Shown: positions 14,678 through 22,270 of the stretch, one piece after another
How positions within the stretch are numbered: the first letter of the stretch is position 1
Layout: each line of letters starts with the position of its first letter
Assembly: GCA_036272935.1 (NCBI GenBank)
Contig: DATAXP010000111.1
Location: forward strand, 1-23,592
Reading direction: 5' to 3'
Length of the DNA: 23,592 nucleotides
Source of the DNA: DATAXP01 sp036272935
Lineage (GTDB): Bacteria; Planctomycetota; Planctomycetia; Pirellulales; PNKZ01
Made by a program: the position numbers and the translations under genes
Notes under the pieces: model-generated
The model's database searches: none
What the model was told of the DNA's origin: nothing
Seen by the model: only the letters and a program-made list of their open reading frames with translations

Positions 14678-15520
14678 CTACGAATTATTGGCCGACAGCC
14701 GCTCGAGCGCCGCGCGCAGTTCGAGCAGGCGGCCGATCATGGCCGGGAATTGGTCGAGCGGCACCATGTTCGGACCATCGCTGGGGGACCGATCGGGAGC
14801 GGGATGCGTCTCGAAGAACAAGCCGTCGGCGCCCACCGCGATCGCGGCCCGGGCCAACGGTTCGACGAACTCGCGGCTGCCGCCGGTCGCCGAGCCCAGG
14901 CCGCCCGGTTCCTGCACGCTGTGCGTGGCGTCGAAGATCACCGGCACACCGTGGCTCTGCATCTGCGGGATGGCACGCATGTCGTTCACCAGCCGACCGT
15001 AGCCGAAGAACGTGCCGCGCTCGCAGAGCATCACGCGCTGGCAGCCCGAGCGGGCCAGCTTGCTCACCACGTGCTTCATGTCCCAGGGGGCCATGAACTG
15101 CCCCTTCTTCACGTGTACCACGCGGCCGGTACCGGCGGCGGCGACCAGCAAATCGGTTTGCCGAGCCAGGAAGGCCGGGATTTGCAGCACGTCGCACACC
15201 TCGGCCACCGGCGCGGCCTGGTGCGATTCGTGGATGTCGGTGGTGACCGGCAGCCCGGTCGCCTGCTTCACCTTGGCTAGGATCGCCAGGCCATCGGCCA
15301 TCGACTGCCCGCGGAACGCCTCGGCACTGGTGCGATTGGCCTTATCGAACGAGGCCTTAAAGACGACCTGCACCCCCGTGTCCGTGGCCAGTCGCTTCAA
15401 CCGCTGGGCAATCGACAGCGTCAGTTCTTCGGTTTCGATCACGCAGGGACCGGCGATGAGCAGCAGCGGGGAACCGCGGCCGACACGGTAACTGCCGATC
15501 GATAGCGGATTGTCGGTCAT
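14678..15520 (-). CDS. kdsA: 3-deoxy-D-manno-octulosonate 8-phosphate synthase
   Basis: KdsA condenses phosphoenolpyruvate with arabinose-5-phosphate to KDO-8-phosphate for lipopolysaccharide inner core. The 280-residue product has AGPCVIE at 23-29, FKASFDKANRTS, TDIHESHQ, LQIPAFLARQTDLL, KKGQFMAPWDM, FDATHSVQEPGG and FFETHPAPD in the normal order and at normal length. A cysteine (C26) occupies the position that is asparagine in metal-independent enzymes, which marks this as the metal-dependent type. It supports a Gram-negative envelope. The gene starts at an ATG next to the repeat-rich non-coding region and ends 25 bp from the convergent HNH gene. It is apparently monocistronic, and no clear ribosome site was seen. 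Confidence 0.95.
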   Translation of the reverse strand: MTDNPLSIGSYRVGRGSPLLLIAGPCVIETEELTLSIAQRLKRLATDTGVQVVFKASFDKANRTSAEAFRGQSMADGLAILAKVKQATGLPVTTDIHESHQAAPVAEVCDVLQIPAFLARQTDLLVAAAGTGRVVHVKKGQFMAPWDMKHVVSKLARSGCQRVMLCERGTFFGYGRLVNDMRAIPQMQSHGVPVIFDATHSVQEPGGLGSATGGSREFVEPLARAAIAVGADGLFFETHPAPDRSPSDGPNMVPLDQFPAMIGRLLELRAALERLSANNS

Positions 15521-15637
15521 GCGCAGGGCATCTTAGCGACGCCGCCGAAGTTTGAGAACGCGAGCCCGGCCGGTGCCCTGCTCGCGCTGCCAGTTGCATG
15601 CGTTCGCAGCGCGGCACGGCGTTGAAGCCGAGGCGTG

Positions 15638-15831
15638 CGAGTTTCTTTACCCAGGCCAAAAAACTCGCCGCGTTTATTTTTTGGCGCCTGAGGGGTCCCC
15701 AGGGGGTTCAGGCCAAGAAACCGGCTCCGTTTTTTGGCCTGAGCCAGTCGTGCCGCTTCTGTTGTCCGCACTCTTTCCATGACGCCAGAGCTTACCCCTG
15801 CGGGGCGGATCGCTCCACGGCGAAAGCAGGC
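15638..15831 (-). repeat. Dispersed repeat, copy 2 (about 194 bp, inverted)
   Basis: The reverse complement aligns end to end with 531-723. Shared blocks in order are ttcgccgtggag, gtaagctctggcgtcat, caggccaaaaaac, ctggggacc and gcgagttttttggcctggg, then aaagaaactcg. One extra C before ctggggac and another in the following C-run relative to copy 1 change the frame. This argues that the element is not a conserved gene. Confidence 0.75.
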
Positions 15832-16058
15832 CACGCGCGGCCGGACTCCGATGCACCTCATCCATCGCGCCATCCCGTATGCCCCGGTCGACGGATGCCG
15901 CGATCCGCTGTGGCGAAACGCCTTGCTTGCAGCAAAACGCTGCGCGATGGCCCGGAGGGCGCATCTCGAAACTGTTACTAGTGCGAACCACCTAACCAGC
16001 ACCGCCGCTGCCGGTTGCGATGCGAATAGCGTTGCACGTCGGCCCCGCGAGCGGGCGT

Positions 16059-16073
16059 GGCACGGCCCGTGCC
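16059..16073. repeat. 15-bp palindrome
   Basis: ggcacgg, one central C, then ccgtgcc. It is a perfect palindrome in non-coding DNA. It could be a protein-binding dyad or another repeat fragment; nothing links it to a specific gene. Confidence 0.45.
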
Positions 16074-16103
16074 TTAGTGCCGTGGCGAAGCTAGTCCGTG
16101 TGT

Positions 16104-16192
16104 GGGGCCTCCGACGCATCACAAACCAACGTGGCCCGATCCCCTGACCCGTTGGTCGCCTCCGAATGTCTCGGGGGCACGTCGGAGGCCCC
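16104..16192. repeat. 13-bp perfect inverted repeat upstream of the tRNA
   Basis: ggggcctccgacg (16104-16116) is exactly complementary to cgtcggaggcccc (16180-16192), with 63 bp between. The arms could form a strong stem. A short gttttc follows the right arm, too few T residues for a standard terminator. It may be a miniature mobile repeat or a structural element. Confidence 0.55.
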
Positions 16193-16328
16193 GGTTTTCG
16201 CCGTGAATGAGCGTCGCGCGCCAAGCGCCACTTGGCACCCCGTGCCAATCGTGATAGATTTCATGGCTCGGCGCAGCCGGCGCGCAACGTGGTACTGGGC
16301 GACGGCTTGGCTACCGGTGAGCGATCCC

Positions 16329-16402
16329 GCCAGCATAGCTTCAATTGGCAGAGCACCGCATTCGTAATGCGGGGGTTGTGGGTTCGACTCCCACTGCTGG
16401 CT
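16329..16402 (+). tRNA. tRNA-Thr (anticodon CGT)
   Basis: A complete cloverleaf can be drawn. The acceptor stem is gccagca (16329-16335) with tgctggc (16395-16401), discriminator T at 16402. The D-stem is gctt with gagc around a GG-containing loop. The anticodon stem is ccgca/tgcgg with loop ttcgtaa and anticodon CGT at 16363-16365. The variable loop is gggtt. The T-arm is gtggg ttcgact cccac. CCA is not encoded; TCTT follows. It reads ACG threonine codons, frequent in this GC-rich genome. It sits 59 bp upstream of the TPR/alpha-CTD gene on the same strand. Confidence 0.95.
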
Positions 16403-16461
16403 CTTGTGCGGCGGCGGCGGCGACGACCAATCCCGGTTCACGTCCCCTTCGAGGTTTGCTG

Positions 16462-17787
16462 ATGGTCACAATGATCGATTCTGGGCTGAAGCAGCTCGTG
16501 TTGTCGAACAGTCCGTTTGGTCCGCGCGAAGTGGAGCAGATCGCTCAGGCAATCAGCAGCGACTTTTCCAACTACCGCCAACTGAGCGAAGCGGTCCAGG
16601 AGTTGGAGCAGAAGGGAGATCAAAGCCCGGCGAACAAGGTGCGGCTGGGCGTTTGCTATTACCTGCAGGGCCGGTATCGCCTGGCCGAAGAGGCGCTGTC
16701 GAAGGCCGACGGCGGAGCGCTGGCCTATTTCTATTTGGGCAAGGCGCGGTTCGCACGCCAAGAGTACCCGGCGGCGGGCGAGGCGTACCAGCTTGCCGCC
16801 AAGGCCGGCTACAACGGCGACGCTTGTGCGCTGGCCCGCGTCGAGACACTACGCTTGGACAACCAGCCCGAGGCCGCCTTGAAAGTGCTCGACGGGCTGT
16901 CGGGCGCGGTCGAACAGACCTCCGAGTATCTGTATCAGCGTGCCGCGACGGTTAGTGCCAAGGGTGGCAATCCACAAGAGGCCATCAAGCTGTACGAACG
17001 CGCCGTCGAGGTCGATCCCAACCATACCGGCGCTCTGTTCGGCCTGGCGCTGGAAAACGAGCGGCACGGCAACGACGAGATGGCGCTCGAGCTGTATCAG
17101 CGTTCCATCGCGCGGTTCCCGGTGCATTACGGTTCGTTGCTGAACCTCGGCATCCTTTACGAAGATCGGCAGCAGTACGAGCGCGCCCGGCAGTGCTACC
17201 AGCGCATCCTCGAAGTCTTCCCGAACGACAACCGCGTGCGGTTGTTCTTCAAGGATGCGGCAGCCAGCGGCGACATGTTCTACGACGAAGACGCGCAGAA
17301 GCGCCGGGAACGGCTTAACCAGTTGCTCGGCGTGCCGGTCACCGATTTCGAACTTTCGGTGCGCAGCCGCAACTGTCTGCAAAAGATCGGCCTGATGACG
17401 CTCGGCGACCTGACGCGCACCACCGAGCAAGAGCTGCTCAGCAGCAAGAATTTCGGCGAGACGTCGTTGACCGAGATCAAGGAGATGATGGCTACCAAAG
17501 GGCTGTCGCTGGGCCAGTTCGCCCACGAGCGGACACGTCCCGAAATCGGCTTCGAGCCCGAGCAAATTTCGCCCGACGAGCAGGCGCTGCTCGGCAAGCC
17601 GATCGCCGACTTGAACCTGTCGGTGCGTGCCCGCAAATGCATGATCCGGCTGGGGGTGACGACCATCGGCGAACTGGTGCGCCGCACCGGCGACGAACTG
17701 CTGGAATGCAAGAACTTCGGCGTCACCAGCCTGAACGAGGTGCGCGAGAAGCTCACCGGCCACGGCCTGAAGCTCCGCGGCGACTGA
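16462..17787 (+). CDS. TPR protein with two RNA polymerase alpha C-terminal-like domains
   Basis: The N-terminal two thirds of the 441-residue product (about 55-265) are tetratricopeptide repeats, for example GNPQEAIKLYERAVEVDPNH at 169-188 and LGILYEDRQQYERARQCYQR at 229-248. Two domains like the C-terminal domain of the RNA polymerase alpha subunit follow, at about 289-350 (VTDFELSVRSRNCLQKIGL, KNFGETSLTEIKEM) and 377-441 (IADLNLSVRARKCMIRLGV, KNFGVTSLNEVREK). Relative to E. coli alpha, domain one keeps R301, N304, G332, S335 and E338 (R265, N268, G296, S299, E302) but has T334 for K298. Domain two has K392 for N268. It may bind DNA or compete with alpha at promoters, with the TPR part binding a partner. 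ATG 16462 follows GAGG by seven bases. The open frame back to 16345 only translates the tRNA. Confidence 0.85.
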   Translation: MVTMIDSGLKQLVLSNSPFGPREVEQIAQAISSDFSNYRQLSEAVQELEQKGDQSPANKVRLGVCYYLQGRYRLAEEALSKADGGALAYFYLGKARFARQEYPAAGEAYQLAAKAGYNGDACALARVETLRLDNQPEAALKVLDGLSGAVEQTSEYLYQRAATVSAKGGNPQEAIKLYERAVEVDPNHTGALFGLALENERHGNDEMALELYQRSIARFPVHYGSLLNLGILYEDRQQYERARQCYQRILEVFPNDNRVRLFFKDAAASGDMFYDEDAQKRRERLNQLLGVPVTDFELSVRSRNCLQKIGLMTLGDLTRTTEQELLSSKNFGETSLTEIKEMMATKGLSLGQFAHERTRPEIGFEPEQISPDEQALLGKPIADLNLSVRARKCMIRLGVTTIGELVRRTGDELLECKNFGVTSLNEVREKLTGHGLKLRGD

Positions 17788-17790
17788 GGA

Positions 17791-17874
17791 GAATGCGAAA
17801 TGCGGAATGCGGAATGCGAAATGGCGGACAGCTTGTCTCGGTATTTCGCATTTCGCATTTAGCATTTCGCATTC
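17791..17874 (+). repeat. Long inverted repeat (32-bp arms) abutting the tgt start
   Basis: The left arm 17791-17822 and right arm 17843-17874 are reverse complements, with three mismatches in 32 positions. Each is built of aatgcgaaatgc-type units. The loop is 20 bases (17823-17842). The left arm starts three bases after the TPR gene's stop, and the right arm ends on the base before the tgt ATG, so it fills the intergenic region and leaves no room for a Shine-Dalgarno sequence. Sequence units like these are common intergenic repeats. In RNA it would be a very stable hairpin. Confidence 0.88.
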
Positions 17875-19002
17875 ATGTCGCCGGCCCCGTTCGCGTTCAC
17901 GGTCCGCCACACCGATCCCGCCTGCCGAGCGCGTACCGGCACGTTCCACACACCACACGGACCGGTCGATACACCCGCCTTCATGCCTGTCGGCACGCAG
18001 GCCACGGTCAAGGGACTGACCGCCTGCCAGATACGCGACACCGGCGCCCAGATGATCCTGGGCAACACGTATCACCTGGCGCTGCGGCCGGGTGAGGCGG
18101 TGATCCGGGAACTCGGCGGGCTGCATGCCTTCATGCAGTGGCCGGGACCGATTCTCACCGACAGTGGCGGCTTTCAGATCTTCAGCCTCGCGCAGAACGT
18201 GCGCATCGACGAGCAGCAGGCGGTATTCCGGTCGCATCTCGACGGCAGCCTGGTGGAACTGTCTCCCGAGCGATCGGTAGCGATCCAGGAAGCGCTCGGC
18301 AGCGACGTGGCGATGGTGCTCGACCACGTGATCGCGTTGCCGTGTGCGGCCGAAGCGATTGCCGATGCCACCGCTCGCACGGTGCGCTGGGCCCGCCGGG
18401 CACGCGATGCCGCTCGCCTCACGGATCAGGCGCAGTTTGGCATCGTGCAAGGTGGTCTCGATGAACGGCTGCGCGTCGAATGCGCCGAGGAGCTGGCGAA
18501 GATCGATTTCCCCGGCTATGCCGTGGGCGGCTTGAGCGTCGGCGAGAGTCCCGAGGAAATGTACCGCGTGCTCGAGTTCACGGTGCCGGCCATGCCCGCC
18601 GAGCAACCACGGTACCTGATGGGGGTTGGCCGCCCGCGCGACTTGCTGGAAGCGGTGGCGCGCGGCATCGACCTGTTCGATTGCGTGATGCCGACCCGCA
18701 ACGGCCGCAACGCGCTGGCCTTTACCGACACCGGCTCGCTGCGGCTACGCAATCAACGCTTCGAGCGCGATCCTCGCCCGCTGGAAGAAGGCTGCCCCTG
18801 CCTCGCCTGCCGGCATAGCCGCGGTTACCTACGCCATCTCTGCATGGCCGGCGAGATGCTCGGCTGCACGCTGGTGTCGATCCACAACCTGACCTACTAC
18901 CAGCGCCTGCTGGCCGGAGCGCGCGAAGCCATCGCCGCCGGGCGTTTCGACGCCTACCGGCAGGAAACAATCGCAGGTTGGGAGGATCGATCGATCGTTT
19001 AG
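17875..19002 (+). CDS. tgt: tRNA-guanine transglycosylase
   Basis: TGT exchanges guanine-34 for preQ1 (or queuine) in GUN-anticodon tRNAs, the entry step of queuosine. The 375-residue product is full length. It has FMPVGTQATVKG at 36-47, LGNTYHL, the general-base D96 in ILTDSGGFQ, FGIVQGG, the nucleophile D269 in FDCVMPTRNGRN, and the zinc ligands C307, C309, C312 and H338 (CPCLAC...SIHN). The base-binding loop that commonly reads FDEC in bacteria reads LDHV at 149-152, placing valine where preQ1-type enzymes have cysteine. GGLSVGE (218-224) keeps the bacterial valine in that second position. The ATG at 17875 directly follows a long hairpin and has no ribosome site. The queC-like gene and queD are 15 kb upstream on the same strand. 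Confidence 0.93.
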   Translation: MSPAPFAFTVRHTDPACRARTGTFHTPHGPVDTPAFMPVGTQATVKGLTACQIRDTGAQMILGNTYHLALRPGEAVIRELGGLHAFMQWPGPILTDSGGFQIFSLAQNVRIDEQQAVFRSHLDGSLVELSPERSVAIQEALGSDVAMVLDHVIALPCAAEAIADATARTVRWARRARDAARLTDQAQFGIVQGGLDERLRVECAEELAKIDFPGYAVGGLSVGESPEEMYRVLEFTVPAMPAEQPRYLMGVGRPRDLLEAVARGIDLFDCVMPTRNGRNALAFTDTGSLRLRNQRFERDPRPLEEGCPCLACRHSRGYLRHLCMAGEMLGCTLVSIHNLTYYQRLLAGAREAIAAGRFDAYRQETIAGWEDRSIV

Positions 19003-19004
19003 CC

Positions 19005-19053
19005 CGCGGACTTGTCCGCCGCGCTTAGCAGCACACGGCGAGCAAGCTCGCCG
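19005..19053. repeat. Two small palindromes after tgt
   Basis: gcggacttgtccgc (about 19006-19019) and cggcgagc-aa-gctcgccg (19036-19053) are both self-complementary and lie 3 and 34 bp after the tgt stop. Neither is followed by a T-run, so a terminator is unproven. They resemble widespread intergenic short palindromes. Confidence 0.5.
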
Positions 19054-19671
19054 GCTATTATAGCCGCTCTGTCAGTGGCACCGAATACAGTCCGCCGGCC
19101 GGCCAGACGCATCAGTACGAAGGCCTAAAAACGTTCGTACAGGAGCTGCGCACGACACACGTGTCGCCGCAAGACGGGCTCACCCCACAAGGGCACGAAC
19201 ACACGTTCCTCGAGCGATTGTTCCAGACGAACCTCGCTCCGACACACGGCTCACGGCCATTCGACGTGGCAGCCGTCCGCCGCGATTTTCCGATCCTGCA
19301 CCAGCAGGTGCACGGCAAACCGTTGGTTTGGCTCGATAACGCCGCCACCACACAGAAGCCGCAGAGCGTGATCGACGCGATCGCCAACTGCTATGCCCGC
19401 GACAACTCGAACATCCACCGTGGTGCACACACGCTCGCCGCCCGTTCGACCGACGCCTACGAGCATGCTCGGGCCACCGTGCAGAAGTTCATCGGCGCCG
19501 GCAGCCCACAGGAGATTGTCTTCGTGCGCGGCACCACCGAGGGGATCAATCTCGTCGCGCAGACTTATGGCAAGAAGTTCTTCCAGCCGGGCGATGAGAT
19601 TGTCCTCTCGACGCTTGAGCACCACGCGAACATTGTTCCCTGGCAGATGATCGCGCTCGTCACCAAGCGAC
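19029..19671 (+). pseudogene. SufS-like cysteine desulfurase fragment, both ends lost
   Basis: A frame open from 19029 (the stop at 19026 precedes it) contains the N-terminal third of a class V aminotransferase-fold cysteine desulfurase. It has VRRDFPILHQQVHGKPLVWL, DNAATTQKPQSVID, NSNIHRGAHTLAARSTDAYE, IVFVRGTTEGINLVAQ, STLEHHANIVPWQM. Homology ends soon after, so the PLP-lysine and catalytic-cysteine regions are absent and no desulfurase activity is possible. About 80 residues precede the core, including EYSPPAGQTHQYEGLKTFVQ. Ordinary SufS proteins lack such an extension, but cysteine desulfurases that are cargo of family 2A encapsulins have one, so this may be such a gene. Only a GTG at 19161 could start translation within it. 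Confidence 0.78.
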
Positions 19672-19809
19672 TTAGCATTGACGAGAATTCGCCAATCGCT
19701 CGAAGGATTGCAATACGGTGGAGTGACGATCATCGCTCAGGATAGCGTCGTCGTGCAGATCGAACGCACCGAAAGAGTGCGAATATCAGGCAGCCGTCAT
19801 AAGAGGTAG
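19672..19809 (+). pseudogene. YezD-like (DUF2292) small protein, 3' fragment
   Basis: In a different frame from the desulfurase remnant, the sequence reads LALTRIRQSLEGLQYGGVTI, IAQDSVVVQIERTERVR, then a short tail to TAG at 19807-19809. This matches the small YezD/DUF2292 family pattern (I..aL..L.yG.VtI.vqdg.vvqIertek), which is often found near sulfur-assimilation genes. No proper start is present; the only nearby candidate is a TTG at 19678. The fragment directly follows the truncated desulfurase, consistent with a deletion that removed the desulfurase 3' part and the YezD 5' part. The assignment rests on about 35 residues. Confidence 0.6.
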
Positions 19810-19846
19810 CTCGCGAACGTGCGGCCGAACCGAAGTTTTGCAGCCG

Positions 19847-20908
19847 CTACGGACGCATGGCGTAAGGAACCGTGAATTGATGCGCGTCTCGCTCGGGAAC
19901 GTGTGGCACGGTTTCCGTGAGTCGGTGCTCGGTCGTGTCGTAGGTAATGACACGGATTTCGTTGTCGGCTGGCAGGAACCGCAGCAGCCGCACGGGCCCC
20001 TCGGAACGGTAATCGCTGAGCATCTCGTGGACGGTGTTCCCGTGGTCGCCGGTACTGCGCTGATAGATCGCGCACGCGCGACTTTGATCGCCACAGAGGA
20101 TCAGGAACAGGGTCGCGTGTTTGCGAAAGCACTTGTCCCACATCGCCACGGCCGAGTTGCCGCGGTCGCCGTGAACCTTGGTCCAGCGCATCTTTCCCTT
20201 CGCAGCGGTGTCGACTTCCTCATTGCTCTTCGGCTTTTCGATCGGTCCCAGGTCCATGTGCGTGTTCACGATCGCCCATTGGTCGGCATGCTTTTTCAGA
20301 ACCGAGTCGGCCCATGCCAACACGTCGTCCGGCGCGTTGCACTCCAGGTGCAGAATGATGAAGTCGAGCCCCTCGGCACTGAAGAGCTGAAAACTGTCGG
20401 CGTTGTTGCCAGAGATGTTCGTCGTGGAGCGGTCCGGCTCGAAAGTGCCGCCGTACCAAGAGAATTCGCGAAAACGCGCCGACGGAAAGTACTTTTGAAA
20501 TAGCGACGAATCGCCGCCGGCGATCAGGTCGTGGTTGCCGACTGTGATGCCATACGGCACCCGGCCGTGCAGCGTGTCCATGCACTGTCCCGCGACTTCC
20601 CACTGGGCGTCATTATTCTTGTCGACGATGTCGCCAACGTGGCTGACGAATACGATTCGCTGCCGATCCAAGTTGTCGACGATCCAGCGCGTGTGCGTGG
20701 CGAAATGCTCGTTGGTCACCGGTTCGGTCGACTGCGGCGTCTTTTTCGTACCAGCGCCGCGATAGTCCTGCGTATCTGGAATCACTACAAGAGTGAACGA
20801 GCCGCGCGGCGCAGCATCGAGCTGGTCGTCTTCCGCCGCGGCGATTATCGCCGGCCAAAGGCCAAGCACGATCAACAGCACGTAACGGGTAAGCGAAGAG
20901 AGCTTCAT
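19847..20908 (-). CDS. Secreted calcineurin-like metallophosphoesterase
   Basis: The 353-residue product has a signal peptide at 1 to about 25 (hydrophobic LTRYVLLIVLGLWPAIIAAA), then a calcineurin-like core. It has VIPDTQ at 43-47 (metal-binding aspartate, with Q where H is common), VGDIVD at 91-96, GNHD at 124-127 and a later NTHMD. The final metal motif, usually GH.H, appears as CGDQSR, so the second site is altered. It probably acts on phosphoesters in the periplasm or outside the cell; the substrate is unknown. The C-terminal half is paralogous to the C-terminal part of the neighbouring chimeric pseudogene (shared GDHGNTVHEML versus ASGRPVNQML surroundings). It starts at an ATG 29 bp after that pseudogene and seems intact, the only intact gene after tgt. 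Confidence 0.85.
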   Translation of the reverse strand: MKLSSLTRYVLLIVLGLWPAIIAAAEDDQLDAAPRGSFTLVVIPDTQDYRGAGTKKTPQSTEPVTNEHFATHTRWIVDNLDRQRIVFVSHVGDIVDKNNDAQWEVAGQCMDTLHGRVPYGITVGNHDLIAGGDSSLFQKYFPSARFREFSWYGGTFEPDRSTTNISGNNADSFQLFSAEGLDFIILHLECNAPDDVLAWADSVLKKHADQWAIVNTHMDLGPIEKPKSNEEVDTAAKGKMRWTKVHGDRGNSAVAMWDKCFRKHATLFLILCGDQSRACAIYQRSTGDHGNTVHEMLSDYRSEGPVRLLRFLPADNEIRVITYDTTEHRLTETVPHVPERDAHQFTVPYAMRP

Positions 20909-20937
20909 GGATCTTTCTCAGGCGACCGATTCGATCG

Positions 20938-22270
20938 TCAGCTCACGACCGGACTGGTGCGAAGCTGGAACCGGTTCTGCGGCGAGTCGTTGTGCTGGTC
21001 GCGGTACGGCGAGTAATCGCAGACCTCAACGGCACCGCCGCGCTTCAGTTCGACGAGTCGCAGCCAGCCGTCGCCACCCTTGGGACGCATCTGGAAGTTC
21101 ACGAGCATCTGGTTGACCGGCCGGCCACTGGCGTCGTCAGTAGTGGTACGCCCTAAACCGTCGCCCAGCACGTGGCCGTTGAACGTGAGGCTGAACGTCC
21201 CGCACCTGCCGACAAGGTTCTGCCAGAGCTGCTCGCCATCTTTGATGTCATGGTGCGTGGCGTCGGCGAATGGGTAGCTGTGCGGGTTCCACGATTGTTC
21301 TTTGCCTCGGCCAGCCCAGTCGAAGCGTATATCGTCGTTGTACATGTAAGCGTGCGTCACCAGGATTGCCTCGTGCCGTGGGTGCTTGGCGACAACCTCG
21401 TTCGCCCAACGGACCACGTCGCGGCGCGGGCCGAACTCAAGCACCAGCACCAGAAAATCGCGCCCCCCGGCCCAGCGCTCGAAGAATACGATGCGCTTCG
21501 CAGCGCGGTCGATGCCGACCAAGCCGCCCGTCAGCGGATCGAGAGCGATTCCCTGGCCGGTGATCGGCGCCTCTTGCTCTGCGAGGACTTGCACGGTGCG
21601 TTCGTTGTCGGGAACGCCGAGTACATAAAGCCGCGGATTGTCGTGATCGGTGACGAGCAAGTCTTCGCCGAGCCACACGCCGCCGGACAAGCTCGCCTTG
21701 CCGATGCGGCGAATTAAGGCACTCGGATAGGTCCACCTCGCGACTTCGGACCAGGCGTCGTCGAACTGCACCAAGAACGTCTCGGCGTTTTCAGCGCCGT
21801 AGCGCGCGAAGTTGCAGTACCAGTGATCGCCGCGCCGAATCGCCCAAGTCAGACTGCCCCCGTAATTGCCAAACTCCTTGAATGGCGTCAATCGCATCGA
21901 TGCCGTGTCGAGCACGAGAATCTCGCTGCGCTCGGGCTTGCTCGGGAAGTTGGAGTGAGCGCAATACAACCGACCCTACCAGAGGAATCCGCTGTTCAGA
22001 TGCTCGGCCTTTCCATCGCTCATCGCGATCCGCTGGAACGTAAACCGATCGTACTTGGCGACGAGCCGGTTCGTGACGGCATCCACGAATTGCTCGTCGG
22101 CCGCTGCCGCTTGCTTCGCCTCGTCGGGCCACGAAAGTTGCCGTCTGTCGCCAAGGCGATGTGGTTGCCGACTCTGTCGCGACCCCGTCCGGAGCAGCGG
22201 CATGTGTGGTACTCGACGCAGCGAAAAGCACGGCGGGACATAGCAGGATTCGCAAGAAGGCAAGGCGCAT
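20938..22270 (-). pseudogene. Chimeric pseudogene: propeller-type N-part fused to phosphoesterase C-part
   Basis: Translation begins at an ATG (22270) with GGAG ten bases upstream and a signal peptide (MRLAFLRILLCPAVLFAASS). Near 22134-22136 the frame shifts: the sequence jumps from SPWRQTATF to SWPDEAKQAAAADEQFVDAV. It then runs to TAG at 21976-21978, where homologues I recall have Gln (LWQGKLYCAHSN versus LW-stop-GRLYCAHSN), a likely CAG-to-TAG change. The frame continues with ILVLDTASMRLTPFKEFGNY and LDPLTGGLVGIDRAAKRIVF. At about 21432 similarity changes to the C-terminal half of a metallophosphoesterase (GGRDFLVLVLEFGPRRDVVR, ILVTHAYMYNDD, NGHVLGDG) lacking the DxH, GDxxD and GNHD parts. 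A TTG at 21969 could restart a 343-residue product. Three lesions make function unlikely. Confidence 0.78.

Larger units (their letters stand above)
15521..16328. other. Non-coding, repeat-rich intergenic region
   Basis: About 800 bp between kdsA and the tRNA carries no recognisable gene. It holds copy 2 of the dispersed repeat (15638-15831), the palindrome ggcacggcccgtgcc (16059-16073) and a 13-bp inverted repeat (16104-16116 with 16180-16192). Open frames through it, including a long minus-strand one (15517-16248), are repeats and arginine-rich GC translation. Promoters for kdsA and for the tRNA/TPR transcript should be here but were not identified. Confidence 0.55.

Noticed and set aside
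15517..16248. 243-codon minus-strand frame upstream of kdsA
   Set aside because: It covers the dispersed repeat and Arg/Ala-rich GC translation, and has no recognisable domain.
16849..18606. 585-codon minus-strand frame spanning the TPR gene and tgt
   Set aside because: It is antisense to two well-supported plus-strand genes and crosses the intergenic hairpin; its length follows from GC-biased third positions.
19036..19053. tgt transcription terminator
   Set aside because: The palindrome has a two-base loop and no following T-run.
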